29,630 bases of DNA from an uncultured Eubacteriales bacterium (GTDB lineage Bacteria > Bacillota > Clostridia > Oscillospirales > Oscillospiraceae): NCBI GenBank assembly GCA_905205195.1, contig CAJLCS010000024.1, positions 1 to 29,630 of the forward strand. The letters run 5' to 3'. The notes below the pieces were generated by a model. That model worked only from the letters and a program-made list of their open reading frames with translations, had not been told where the DNA came from and searched no databases. Every line of letters starts with the position of its first letter. Within the stretch, counting starts at the first letter, position 1. Shown piece by piece: positions 9,151 to 16,649 of the stretch. The translations under genes were made by a program, and so were the position numbers.

Positions 9151-9179
9151 AATAAAAGTATCTCAGCCGTTGTACACAA
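9151..9179 (-). promoter_or_regulatory. Candidate promoter for the alaS leader
   Basis: Minus-strand TTGTGT (9179-9174), 17-base spacer, TTTATT (9156-9151). It sits across the stop codon of the upstream metallophosphoesterase and just before the T-box Stem I, where a leader promoter is needed. The -10 matches only four of six consensus bases, so this is tentative. Confidence 0.35.
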
Positions 9180-10248
9180 CGGTCCGGTTTTGATAATCGT
9201 AGCACAGAACCCGCTTGGTTCTGAGATAGTGGTCGGCATTGTCACCGATGCGGACCAGCTTCAGCAGCCCAAGGTCCGTATCCACCGCGACCACGTTGAA
9301 GCAGTCATAGCACCGGGTGCCCCGGGTCCGGCAGCCTTCGCACCAGCCTGACCAGTCCGTCGCACACTCCACGGCAATGTTCAGCACGCCGTTTGCGGTA
9401 TAGCCGAACCAGTCGGAATGGTAATGGCCTGCCAGATTGCAGATATAATAGCCGCCGCTTTGGATAAAACGGCCAATGACGGCATCAAAGGGCACTTCCT
9501 CCCCCTCCTGAAAGGCCGTCAGCGTCTGGAATGTGGTATCCACCTTCTGGACGATGGGTCCGGAGGGCTGATGCATGGCGGTGATGACGTGCAGTCCCTT
9601 GGCTCCGGCCTCCTCCAGTACCTGCTCCAGCCAGGTCACCTGCTTTTCGAGATCGTAATAAAGATCCAGCACAATCAGCCGGACATTGGACGCCGGAAAA
9701 TCCCGGTAATAGGTCATGGACCAGTCACAGTCCAGAAATGTTGCATCCCAGTTTTCCGTATGGCAGAACAGCTTTTCCCAAGTGGAGCGCTTGGACTGCT
9801 TCTCCCAGTTGGGACCGGCGACCGTGTCGTGATTGCCGACGCAGTTGAGAACAGGCAGCTTGGCTGGAATGCCCTCGGCGTAGAAGTCCACAAACTGATC
9901 CTGACTGTCGCCGCAGTAATCACCCGTGTGGAGGGCAAAGGACAGGCAGTCATCATAGTGGTTCAGGAATTCCGTGATCCGGTTCCACAGATCCAGAACG
10001 CCGTGTACATCGGAAAAATGCAGGAACGACAGCGGGACAAATTCGTCGCGGTTCAGCAGCTTCGTCCGGCCGCAGCAGGCCTTACGGACATAGGGATCCA
10101 TGTCCCGGTTCAGGGAAAGGATACTCTCAATCTCCGGCAGCCCACGCTCCGTCTCCCCGGGTTTCAGGAATGGATGCACATAGGGCTTGACGGAAATGCT
10201 GTCATAATAGGCAACGGCATTGCGCGTAACCTCGTCATGGTTTTTCAT
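9163..10248 (-). CDS. Calcineurin-like metallophosphoesterase with Cys4 insertion
   Basis: Protein of 361 residues with the full metallophosphoesterase motif set: SDVHG (Asp80, His82), HTGD (Asp110), GNHD (Asn139, His140), MHQPSG (His226) and GHYH (His275, His277). These bind two metals and hydrolyse phosphoesters in the family; the substrate is unknown. No signal peptide is seen, so it is probably cytoplasmic. After the last motif is a CXXC-x6-CXXC block (Cys303, 306, 313, 316) that could bind a metal. The ATG at 10248 is chosen because the strong promoter just upstream would exclude the in-frame start at 10311. The ribosome site GAGGCGG is weak. It follows the DUF4091 gene and may belong to the same carbohydrate-related locus, which is inference. 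Confidence 0.85.
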   Translation of the reverse strand: MKNHDEVTRNAVAYYDSISVKPYVHPFLKPGETERGLPEIESILSLNRDMDPYVRKACCGRTKLLNRDEFVPLSFLHFSDVHGVLDLWNRITEFLNHYDDCLSFALHTGDYCGDSQDQFVDFYAEGIPAKLPVLNCVGNHDTVAGPNWEKQSKRSTWEKLFCHTENWDATFLDCDWSMTYYRDFPASNVRLIVLDLYYDLEKQVTWLEQVLEEAGAKGLHVITAMHQPSGPIVQKVDTTFQTLTAFQEGEEVPFDAVIGRFIQSGGYYICNLAGHYHSDWFGYTANGVLNIAVECATDWSGWCEGCRTRGTRCYDCFNVVAVDTDLGLLKLVRIGDNADHYLRTKRVLCYDYQNRTVVYNG

Positions 10249-10282
10249 ACGATCCGCCTCGTTTCCAATCAGATACGTAGAT

Positions 10283-10311
10283 ATTTTACCACAAGCCCCG
10301 GGATGTGTCAA
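10283..10311 (-). promoter_or_regulatory. Strong sigma-A-type promoter of the metallophosphoesterase gene
   Basis: Minus-strand TTGACA (10311-10306), exactly 17 bases, then TAAAAT (10288-10283). Expected transcription start is near 10276, giving a leader of about 28 bases. The -35 box lies in the loop of a perfect hairpin (10293-10325). Confidence 0.75.
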
Positions 10312-10325
10312 GATTCCCGGGGCTT
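10293..10325 (-). terminator. Perfect hairpin after the DUF4091 gene, overlapping the next promoter
   Basis: An 11-bp perfect GC-rich stem (AAGCCCCGGGA with TCCCGGGGCTT) and an 11-base loop, beginning 22 bases after the DUF4091 stop codon. On the minus strand it is followed by GTGGTAAAAT rather than a T run, so it is at best an atypical terminator. It also encloses the -35 of the following promoter. Confidence 0.45.
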
Positions 10326-10346
10326 TGACGGCAAAAATTTTGAAAT

Positions 10347-11999
10347 TCAGGCCAGCACTTCGGCCAGCTTCCGGTTGATCCGCTCCCGGATGGCCAGCAC
10401 GCCGGCATCCGTGCGGGGGAATTCGTTGAACCGGATGGGGCCGGATTCCTCCAGAATGGCAATCACCGCGTCCCGTCCGATGTACCGCTCCAGAAGCTGA
10501 CAGGCCCGCAAGTCCTGCAGCCCCTCGTAGAACACCACGCTGCGAAGGGACTCAATGGGGCCTTCCGGCGCCGGATACACCGAGTAGGCGTCGCCGGACT
10601 GGAAACTCTCGTCGGCGTCGGTCTCCCGGAACGGGTCGATCATCCGCCGGGACAGGCCGGAATAGTAGAAATTATAGCCCCAGTGCAGAAAGCCGTGAAT
10701 ATCGTAGCGGTAGAGCTGGAAACCGATGATCCGGTTCCGGCCGGAGGGCATGGCCATTAGACGGTTGGTGTAACCCCGGTCGCAGGGGCCACAGCAGTAG
10801 TAGGCCCAGATATCCCGATAGCCATGGGCAAAGAAGTCCTCCACAGCGCAGATAATGGAAACCGGCCGCTTCACCAGCCCGCAGTCGCAGAATTCGTGGT
10901 GCGATATGGCATCCATCAGCTTTTCCGCCGGAATCAGGCCTTCCAGCATCTCCCGCTGGGTTTTATAGGCCTCGTAGTCCCGCTGGAAATTCGGTTCGTC
11001 GGACACATGGAAGAAGGTGTCGTCATAGGCGTTTTCCGCCTTCAGGAAGGCCGTCAGCTCCGGCAGCAGTGCCTTCAGAAACGCCCGGTATTCCGGGGAA
11101 TTGCCCCGGGTGTGCCAGCCGAAGATTCTCTTTTGGCCTTCCTCCGTCTCCGCCTCGATTTTCGGCGTGCAGCCGGTGCCCCACTGGGAAAACAGGTGGG
11201 ACATTTCAAAGCGGTGAATACCGCACCGGCGGCACATAGCAATCCACCGGCCCAGCTTCTCAAAGCCGAAGCGGTAAGACCCGTCCGCCAGCTGCCGGAC
11301 GTCCACCAGCTGAACCGTGGGCCGCTCCCGGCCGACCTCCGTATCCAGCGGCAGCGTGAACAGCGGCGTCAGAATCAGATTGATACCGGTATGGGCCGCC
11401 ATGGCCACGAACTTCTCGATCATGGCCCAGTGCTCCTCGGAAAACACCGGCAGATGATAATAGCTGGCAATGCAGTCGGCGTGGAACCACTGGGTATAGC
11501 TCAGCTCCTGGGGCGGCAGCACGGCGTCCAGCACCCGGACAGTAAAGGTTTTCGTCACTGTCTCCTCCGGCAGAGCGAAAGAAACACGCACCGGATACTC
11601 TCCCGGCTCCATATCCTCCGGAACCGTCACCGTCACATACAGGCTGTGGCAGGTCCAGAGGTTGATCTTCTTTTTTTCCCCGTCCATCGGCCAGAGAACG
11701 TCCGGATACAGGCCCGGCGCGGTCCGCAGATAGAATTCGTCCTTCTCGTCCTTGCGGGCCGGCAGCAGCGACGGCACAAAGCCCACGCTCCGCAGCTCCA
11801 ACTTCAGCCGGGGATCGGCCTGGGCGGAGATATCCGCCAGATATTCCCGGGTTTTGCCGCTGGTGTAAAGAATCTGATAGGAAACCCGTTCCCCCTTCAG
11901 CGCGGCAGTGCCGGAAAGCTCCTGCAAATTGACGTAGTTTTCATCGGGAAATACCTTATGCAGAGAAGAAAGCTGCAAAAAAACAAGACCGGTATCCAT
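10347..11999 (-). CDS. DUF4091 domain protein, glycoside hydrolase-like
   Basis: Protein of 550 residues. The first 160 or so are beta-rich and sandwich-like; the rest has a TIM-barrel-like pattern ending in a DUF4091 segment (GPIESLRSVVFYEGLQDLRA near 495-515). FHVSDEPN with Asp334-Glu335 resembles the acidic motif conserved in such barrel proteins and is a candidate active site. DUF4091 proteins are found with carbohydrate-active enzymes, but the reaction here is unknown. No signal peptide is seen, suggesting action on an imported or intracellular glycan. AAAGGA precedes the ATG at 11999. It has its own promoter with an operator-like palindrome, and is followed by a metallophosphoesterase gene. 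Confidence 0.8.
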   Translation of the reverse strand: MDTGLVFLQLSSLHKVFPDENYVNLQELSGTAALKGERVSYQILYTSGKTREYLADISAQADPRLKLELRSVGFVPSLLPARKDEKDEFYLRTAPGLYPDVLWPMDGEKKKINLWTCHSLYVTVTVPEDMEPGEYPVRVSFALPEETVTKTFTVRVLDAVLPPQELSYTQWFHADCIASYYHLPVFSEEHWAMIEKFVAMAAHTGINLILTPLFTLPLDTEVGRERPTVQLVDVRQLADGSYRFGFEKLGRWIAMCRRCGIHRFEMSHLFSQWGTGCTPKIEAETEEGQKRIFGWHTRGNSPEYRAFLKALLPELTAFLKAENAYDDTFFHVSDEPNFQRDYEAYKTQREMLEGLIPAEKLMDAISHHEFCDCGLVKRPVSIICAVEDFFAHGYRDIWAYYCCGPCDRGYTNRLMAMPSGRNRIIGFQLYRYDIHGFLHWGYNFYYSGLSRRMIDPFRETDADESFQSGDAYSVYPAPEGPIESLRSVVFYEGLQDLRACQLLERYIGRDAVIAILEESGPIRFNEFPRTDAGVLAIRERINRKLAEVLA

Positions 12000-12043
12000 T
12001 TCTCTTCATCCTTTCGCCCGCCGCAGCGGTTACTTCTTGCCTG

Positions 12044-12072
12044 ATTATACCGGATCATTTCAACAAAATCAA
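12044..12072 (-). promoter_or_regulatory. Sigma-A-type promoter of the DUF4091 gene
   Basis: Minus-strand TTGATT (12072-12067), 17-base spacer, perfect TATAAT (12049-12044), about 45 bases before the start codon. It follows the terminator of the pepF unit. Confidence 0.8.
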
Positions 12073-12080
12073 GCGCTTTC
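12069..12080 (-). promoter_or_regulatory. LacI/CcpA-like operator palindrome over the -35
   Basis: GAAAGCGCTTGA on the minus strand, with a perfect 8-base palindrome AAGCGCTT at the centre, overlapping the -35 box. One half fits the cre consensus well, the other poorly. Such sites are typical of LacI-family regulators, so sugar-dependent repression of the DUF4091 gene is a reasonable inference. No regulator gene is in the window. Confidence 0.4.
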
Positions 12081-12111
12081 TTTGCCAATTTCTATTTCAT
12101 TTTTACCAAAA

Positions 12112-12145
12112 CAGCGCGGCGCCGGAAGTTTTTCCGGCGCCGCTG
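12112..12145 (-). terminator. Rho-independent terminator of the pepF unit
   Basis: Stem CGGCGCCGGAA/TTCCGGCGCCG with a short AAAC loop, extended by partly paired flanks, followed by CGCTGTTTTGG on the minus strand. It starts a few bases after the stop codon of the 88-residue gene. Confidence 0.8.
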
Positions 12146-12149
12146 CGTC

Positions 12150-12416
12150 TTAAATATGGCTTTCCAGCCAGTCCTCCATGGCCTGGCGGCCCTCCTCCGT
12201 CATGGGAAAGGTCTGCTCCCCTTCCATGTCGCTTTTTTCATAGCAGAACAGGCCGTGCCAGTACTCGGCATGGATGTCGCTGGCGTCAAAATCCACTTCC
12301 TTCGGCGTTTTCATCACCACATGCGGCTCTGCCCGGAACCGGAACAGGCCGCAGGAGCCGGTGAAAATGTTGTTCATGGCGAAGGTGTGGAGCGTCGGCA
12401 GGAAAATCCGGCTCAT
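12150..12416 (-). CDS. Hypothetical protein, 88 residues, coupled to pepF
   Basis: I do not recognise this protein. The frame opens with an ATG that overlaps the pepF stop codon as ATGA, so it is probably translated by ribosomes finishing pepF. The product is soluble, acidic overall, with an aromatic-rich middle (AEYWHGLFCYEK near 50-61) and a helical C-terminus. No cysteine pair, signal peptide or membrane segment of note is present. A second in-frame Met at residue 14 could be the true start. The terminator directly after it confirms that it ends the pepF transcript. A role linked to the peptidase is possible but only by position. Confidence 0.7.
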   Translation of the reverse strand: MSRIFLPTLHTFAMNNIFTGSCGLFRFRAEPHVVMKTPKEVDFDASDIHAEYWHGLFCYEKSDMEGEQTFPMTEEGRQAMEDWLESHI

Positions 12417-14224
12417 TTCAGGTCGTCCGTCAGGGCTTCCATTTCGTCCAGCAGCTCGCCGAACAGCGCCAGCGCCTGATTCACAGGCTCGGGCGTGGTC
12501 ATATCTACACCGGCACCCTTGAGCAGATCGATGGGGCTTCTGGAGCAGCCGCCAGACAGGAAGCCGACGTAGTCCTTCACCGCGGACTCGCCCTCCCGCA
12601 GAATGCGGCGGGACAGCGCAATGGCGGCGGAGTAGCCAGTGGCATACTGGAACACATAGTAATTGTAGAAGAAATGGGGAATTCTGGCCCATTCCATGGC
12701 GATTTCGTCGCCTACCACCATGTCCGGTCCGAAATACAGCTCGTTGAGCCGCTTGTACTCGGCGCACAGCACGTCGGCCGTCAGCGTCTTGCCCTCGCCC
12801 ACCATCTTGCCGATGTTCAGCTCAAACTCGGCAAACATGGTCTGGCGGTACAGGGTGGACTTGAACTGCTCCAGGAAGTGGTTGATGAGGTACGCCCGTT
12901 CCTTTTTGTCCGTGGTCTTCCCCAGCAGGTGCTCCATCAGCAGCGCTTCGTTGCAGGTGGAGGCCACCTCGGCCACGAAAATCACATAGTCCGCGTCGAT
13001 GGGGTTCTGGTACTTGTTGGAATGGTAGGAGTGGATGGCGTGGCCCATTTCATGGGCCAGCGTAAACTCATCGTCCAGCGTGCCGGTATAGTTCAGCAGC
13101 ACATAGGGATGCACCGCCGCACCGGCGGAGTATGCGCCGGACCGCTTGCCCACGTTGTTGTATACGTCGATCCAGCGGTGGTCAAAGCCCTCCTGCAGAA
13201 TCTTCCGGTAGGCGTCGCCCATAGGGGCCAGCGCGTCGTAAACGGTTTTCTTCGCTTCCGCAAAGGGAATGTGCTTGCTCACGTCGGACACCAGCGGCGT
13301 ATACACGTCGTAGAAATGCAGCTCGTCCACGCCCAGCAGCTTTTTCCGCAGGCGGACATAGCGGTGCATTTTGTCCATGTTCTGATGAACCGCTTCAATC
13401 AGGTTGTAATAGACGGAGGTGGGCACATTGGTCCGGTCCAGCGATGCCTCCAGACTGGTAGGGTACTTCCGGGCGTCGGAGAAGAACTTCAGCTGCTTGA
13501 CCTGGGCGTTGAGAATGGCCGCCGAGGTGCTCTTGAAGCCCGCCATGGTGTGATACAGCGTCTCATAGGCACTCTTGCGGAGCACCCGGTCGGCGCTGGT
13601 CTCGCAGGGCACAAAGGTGCTGTGATTCAGGGGATGCTTGTTGCCTTCGGCGTCCACCGCGTCCGGGAAGGTCAGGTCGGCGTCATTGAACGCACCGAAA
13701 ATAGTGTCCGGCGCCTGAGCCATTTCACCGGCAGCGGCCAGCAGCTTCTCCTCGGCGGGAGACAGGACGTGCTCCCGGCGGCGGCGCTGATCGTTCAGAT
13801 AACGGCGATAGCGGGTCAGCTTCGGGAAATCCCGATAGAAGCCCTCCAGCGTTTCATCGGAAATCGCCATGATTTCCGGCGTCTCAAAGCTGGTGGCCGC
13901 GCCGAGAGACACCATCACGGACATAAACCGGCCGGTCATGGCCTGATACACGGCGTCCCGGGTGTCCACATCCGCCCGGCGGCTGCAATAGTTGCCCAGC
14001 CGGGACAGCTTGACCTCGGTCTGCTCCGTCAGGTCCAGATAGTCATACAGCGTCTCGGCGCTTTCCGCCAGACGACCGGCAAAGGCGGCAAGCCGGGCCT
14101 GATCGGCGTCCAGCGTTTTCAGCTCTTCCTCCCAGACCGCGTCGCTGGGGTACAGGTCTTCGATGGCCCAGGTGTCCTCCACGGGGATTTCGGACAGCTG
14201 GGGAATTTTGGTTGTCGGTTCCAT
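12413..14224 (-). CDS. pepF: Oligoendopeptidase F (M3B metallopeptidase)
   Basis: Cytoplasmic zinc peptidase of 603 residues that degrades short peptides. The zinc-binding HEMGH is at residues 391-395, with the downstream glutamate in EVASTCNEALL about 25 residues later; the N-terminal helical domain and the FEFELNIGKM-like region near the end are as in PepF. Length is normal for the family. The ATG at 14224 has AAAGGAG seven bases upstream. It has its own promoter and shares its transcript with the small gene that follows. Confidence 0.96.
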   Translation of the reverse strand: MEPTTKIPQLSEIPVEDTWAIEDLYPSDAVWEEELKTLDADQARLAAFAGRLAESAETLYDYLDLTEQTEVKLSRLGNYCSRRADVDTRDAVYQAMTGRFMSVMVSLGAATSFETPEIMAISDETLEGFYRDFPKLTRYRRYLNDQRRRREHVLSPAEEKLLAAAGEMAQAPDTIFGAFNDADLTFPDAVDAEGNKHPLNHSTFVPCETSADRVLRKSAYETLYHTMAGFKSTSAAILNAQVKQLKFFSDARKYPTSLEASLDRTNVPTSVYYNLIEAVHQNMDKMHRYVRLRKKLLGVDELHFYDVYTPLVSDVSKHIPFAEAKKTVYDALAPMGDAYRKILQEGFDHRWIDVYNNVGKRSGAYSAGAAVHPYVLLNYTGTLDDEFTLAHEMGHAIHSYHSNKYQNPIDADYVIFVAEVASTCNEALLMEHLLGKTTDKKERAYLINHFLEQFKSTLYRQTMFAEFELNIGKMVGEGKTLTADVLCAEYKRLNELYFGPDMVVGDEIAMEWARIPHFFYNYYVFQYATGYSAAIALSRRILREGESAVKDYVGFLSGGCSRSPIDLLKGAGVDMTTPEPVNQALALFGELLDEMEALTDDLK

Positions 14225-14255
14225 AGATTCGCTCCTTTATCCTTTGTTTTTTCTG

Positions 14256-14284
14256 ATTATACCACGGGAAACGGGAAAAGTAAA
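14256..14284 (-). promoter_or_regulatory. Sigma-A-type promoter of pepF
   Basis: Minus-strand TTTACT (14284-14279), 17-base spacer, perfect TATAAT (14261-14256), about 32 bases before the pepF start codon and just after the terminator of the preceding gene. Confidence 0.75.
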
Positions 14285-14294
14285 CGGCAAATAA

Positions 14295-14323
14295 GCAGGG
14301 TGCGGATTGAAACCGCACCCTGC
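14295..14323 (-). terminator. Terminator after the phosphohexomutase gene
   Basis: Perfect 11-bp stem GCAGGGTGCGG/CCGCACCCTGC with a 7-base loop, followed by TTATTTG on the minus strand, five bases after the stop codon. Confidence 0.8.
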
Positions 14324-14328
14324 CCTGT

Positions 14329-16023
14329 TCAGTTCGACATCTGGGCCACCATGGCGTCCAGCAGCGCCTTGGCGCTCTGCCGGGTCTCGCCCACGGCGGT
14401 ATAGTAGAATTTCACCTTCGGCTCCGTGCCGGAGGGACGGGCAATCACGCTGCCCTGGCCGCCCAGCAGCAGCTCCAGCACATTGGACCGGGGCAGCGCA
14501 ATGGGCGTCTTTTCACCGGTGGTCAGATCCAGCGCCACCCGGCTCTGGTAGTCCAGCACGCCAGTGACCTTGGCGCCGCCGATGGACGCGGGAACCTCCG
14601 CCCGGAGATCCGCCATCATTTTGGCCGCCTTCTCCATGGCGTCGGCGCCGGTCAGCTCGATGCTCTGGACATAGGCCAGATAATAGCCGTAGGTCCGGTA
14701 AAGCTCGTCCAGCGCATCCAGAATGGTCTTGCCCTCCCGCTTCAGCGCGGCGGCCATCTCGCACACCAGCATGGAGGCCACCACAGCGTCCTTGTCCCGG
14801 GCATAGGTGCCCTTCAGATAGCCGCAGCTTTCCTCAAAGCCGAAGCGGAACTTCTTCTCGTCGCCGGTCTGCTCCAGCTTCAGGATCTCGCCGCCGATGT
14901 ACTTGAAGCCCGTCAGAACGGTCTTCATGGTCACACCGTAGTGGGCGGCAATCCGGTCCGCCAGCGGCGAGGATACGATGCTCCGCACCACCTCGGCGCC
15001 TTCCGGCAGGGTACCCTTGGCCTTCTCGGACCGCAGGATGTAGTCCAGCAGCATACAGCCCAGCTCGTTGCCGGAAAGCTTCCGGAAGCCGTCTCCCTCC
15101 GGCACCGCAATGGCCACCCGGTCCGCATCCGGATCGGTGCCCAGAATCACGTCGCAGGGGACGGTCCGCGCCACCTTGTAGCTTTCGTTCAGCGCCGCAT
15201 CGGTTTCGGGATTGGGATATTCGCAGGTCTTGAAATCGCCGTCGGGCTTTTCCTGGCAGCCCACCACGGTGATCTGCACACCCAGACGGCCCAGCACCTC
15301 CCGCACCGGCTCGTTGCCGGTGCCGCACAGGGGGGTATAGACCAGATTCAGCCCGGTCTGCCGGATCACGTCGGAATCCACGGATTCCCCCAGCACGGTC
15401 CGGTAGTACTTCTCCCAGACCTCCTGGCCGATATAGGAAATGGCGTTTTCCTGAAGATAGGCGTCAAAGCTCTTGGTTTCCGGCACAAAATAGGGAATTT
15501 CGCTGATTTCCTTCGTCACCACCGCCGCAGGCTCGTCCGTCATCTGACAGCCGTCGGGGCCGTAGCACTTGACGCCGTTGTAGGCGCCGGCGTTATGGCT
15601 GGCGGAAATGACAATGCCGCAGCCGCAGCCAAGCTCCCGCACCGCAAAGGACAGCATGGGGGTCGGCGCCAGACGGTCATACAGATAGGTATGGATGCCG
15701 CGTTCGGCAAAGGCCACCGCGCAGACCTCCGCGAAAAGCTGAGAATTGTGCCGGGAATCGTAGCCGATGGCCGCCTTTTTCGGCAGATCGGTGCCGGCCA
15801 GCCAGGCCGCCATGCCCTGGGCCGCCCGCCGGACGGTATACCGGTTGAGTCGGTTGCTGCCCGCGCCCATAATGCCCCGCATTCCGGCGGTGCCGAATTG
15901 CAGCTCGCTGCCGAAGCGGCTTTTCAGCTCTTCCTCGTTGTCCGCGATGCCGCGCAGCTCCTGCTGCACCGCCTCCGGCAGACCCGCATTCAGCCAGAAA
16001 CGATATCGATCCATATATTCCAT
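14329..16023 (-). CDS. pgcA: Alpha-phosphoglucomutase / phosphomannomutase family protein
   Basis: Protein of 564 residues with the four-domain phosphohexomutase layout; it should interconvert hexose 1- and 6-phosphates for glycogen, cell wall or glycolipid precursors. Visible: QFGTAGMRG near 42-50, the phosphoserine loop SASHNAGAYNG (Ser142), the metal loop DPDADR (Asp297, 299, 301), the sugar-binding GFEESCGYL, and the C-terminal phosphate-binding RPSGTEPKVKFY. The usual proline after SHN is alanine (Ala145). The ATG at 16023 has GAGGAGG seven bases upstream. Glucose or mannose preference cannot be read directly; length and motifs are closest to PgcA-type enzymes. It is flanked by terminators on both sides. 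Confidence 0.92.
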   Translation of the reverse strand: MEYMDRYRFWLNAGLPEAVQQELRGIADNEEELKSRFGSELQFGTAGMRGIMGAGSNRLNRYTVRRAAQGMAAWLAGTDLPKKAAIGYDSRHNSQLFAEVCAVAFAERGIHTYLYDRLAPTPMLSFAVRELGCGCGIVISASHNAGAYNGVKCYGPDGCQMTDEPAAVVTKEISEIPYFVPETKSFDAYLQENAISYIGQEVWEKYYRTVLGESVDSDVIRQTGLNLVYTPLCGTGNEPVREVLGRLGVQITVVGCQEKPDGDFKTCEYPNPETDAALNESYKVARTVPCDVILGTDPDADRVAIAVPEGDGFRKLSGNELGCMLLDYILRSEKAKGTLPEGAEVVRSIVSSPLADRIAAHYGVTMKTVLTGFKYIGGEILKLEQTGDEKKFRFGFEESCGYLKGTYARDKDAVVASMLVCEMAAALKREGKTILDALDELYRTYGYYLAYVQSIELTGADAMEKAAKMMADLRAEVPASIGGAKVTGVLDYQSRVALDLTTGEKTPIALPRSNVLELLLGGQGSVIARPSGTEPKVKFYYTAVGETRQSAKALLDAMVAQMSN

Positions 16024-16048
16024 AAGAACGCCTCCTCAGATAATGAAA

Positions 16049-16082
16049 AAACAGCTCAAATTCCGTAAAATCTGAGCTGTTT
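16049..16082 (-). terminator. Terminator between the coaD unit and pgcA
   Basis: Stem AAACAGCTCA/TGAGCTGTTT (10 bp) with a 14-base loop, followed by more T residues (TTTC) on the minus strand. It ends only about 25 bases before the pgcA start codon. I find no strong promoter between it and pgcA; a weak TTTACG-18-CATTAT overlaps the hairpin. Confidence 0.8.
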
Positions 16083-16157
16083 CATGATGATGTTGGGCGG
16101 CCTGCGGCGCCTTCCGCTCAGTTTCGGGCGCACAGCCGTCTGCCCCGCGGCAGGCCG

Positions 16158-16649
16158 TCAGTTCTGCTCGGCCGCCTGCTTGTCCTGGCTTTCCACCAGC
16201 GCGCGGAACTTGGCGCGGGTGTCCTGCACGTCGCTCAGGGACTTGGCGACGGCTTCCTCGGTGCGGCGCAGAGCATCGTCCATATAGTCGTTGCTAACCT
16301 TCCGCAGCTGGGCGATCCGCTCCTGGGTCTGGGCCACCAGCTCTTTACACTGCTTCTTGGCCTCCTCATAAATGGCCTCTTCGGAAACAAGCTGCTTGGC
16401 CTTCTCCTGGGCGTCGCGGATGACGCTTTCCGCCTCCCGCCGGGCCTGACCGATCAGCTCATTGCGGGACTCCACAATGGTCTGAGACTGCTTCAGCTCC
16501 GCCGGCAGCTGGGCGATGATTTCGTCGAGCATATCGAGCACCTTGTCCCGCTCCAGAATGCACTTGTCGGCACCCAGCGGCAGTGCCCGGGCATCCTGCA
16601 CCATGTCGTACAGGTTGTTGATCATATCCTCAATGTGTTTTTCGTTCAT
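16158..16649 (-). CDS. Coiled-coil protein of the coaD operon, function unknown
   Basis: Protein of 163 residues, almost entirely charged helix, with heptad-like stretches from about residue 55 to 150 (ARREAESVIRDAQEKAKQL). It resembles ATP synthase b/V-type subunit H and DivIVA-like coiled coils in general character, and such proteins are often annotated as ATPase-related. There is no membrane segment and no ATP-binding motif, so an ATPase role is not supported. Its ATG overlaps the coaD stop as ATGA, and it ends the uvrC-rsmD-coaD unit. A scaffold or cell-envelope role is conceivable only by analogy. Confidence 0.75.
   Translation of the reverse strand: MNEKHIEDMINNLYDMVQDARALPLGADKCILERDKVLDMLDEIIAQLPAELKQSQTIVESRNELIGQARREAESVIRDAQEKAKQLVSEEAIYEEAKKQCKELVAQTQERIAQLRKVSNDYMDDALRRTEEAVAKSLSDVQDTRAKFRALVESQDKQAAEQN

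Noticed and set aside
12417..12767. Upstream extension of the 88-residue gene to 205 codons
   Set aside because: It lies inside pepF in another frame with no ribosome site; the ATGA overlap gives a better start.
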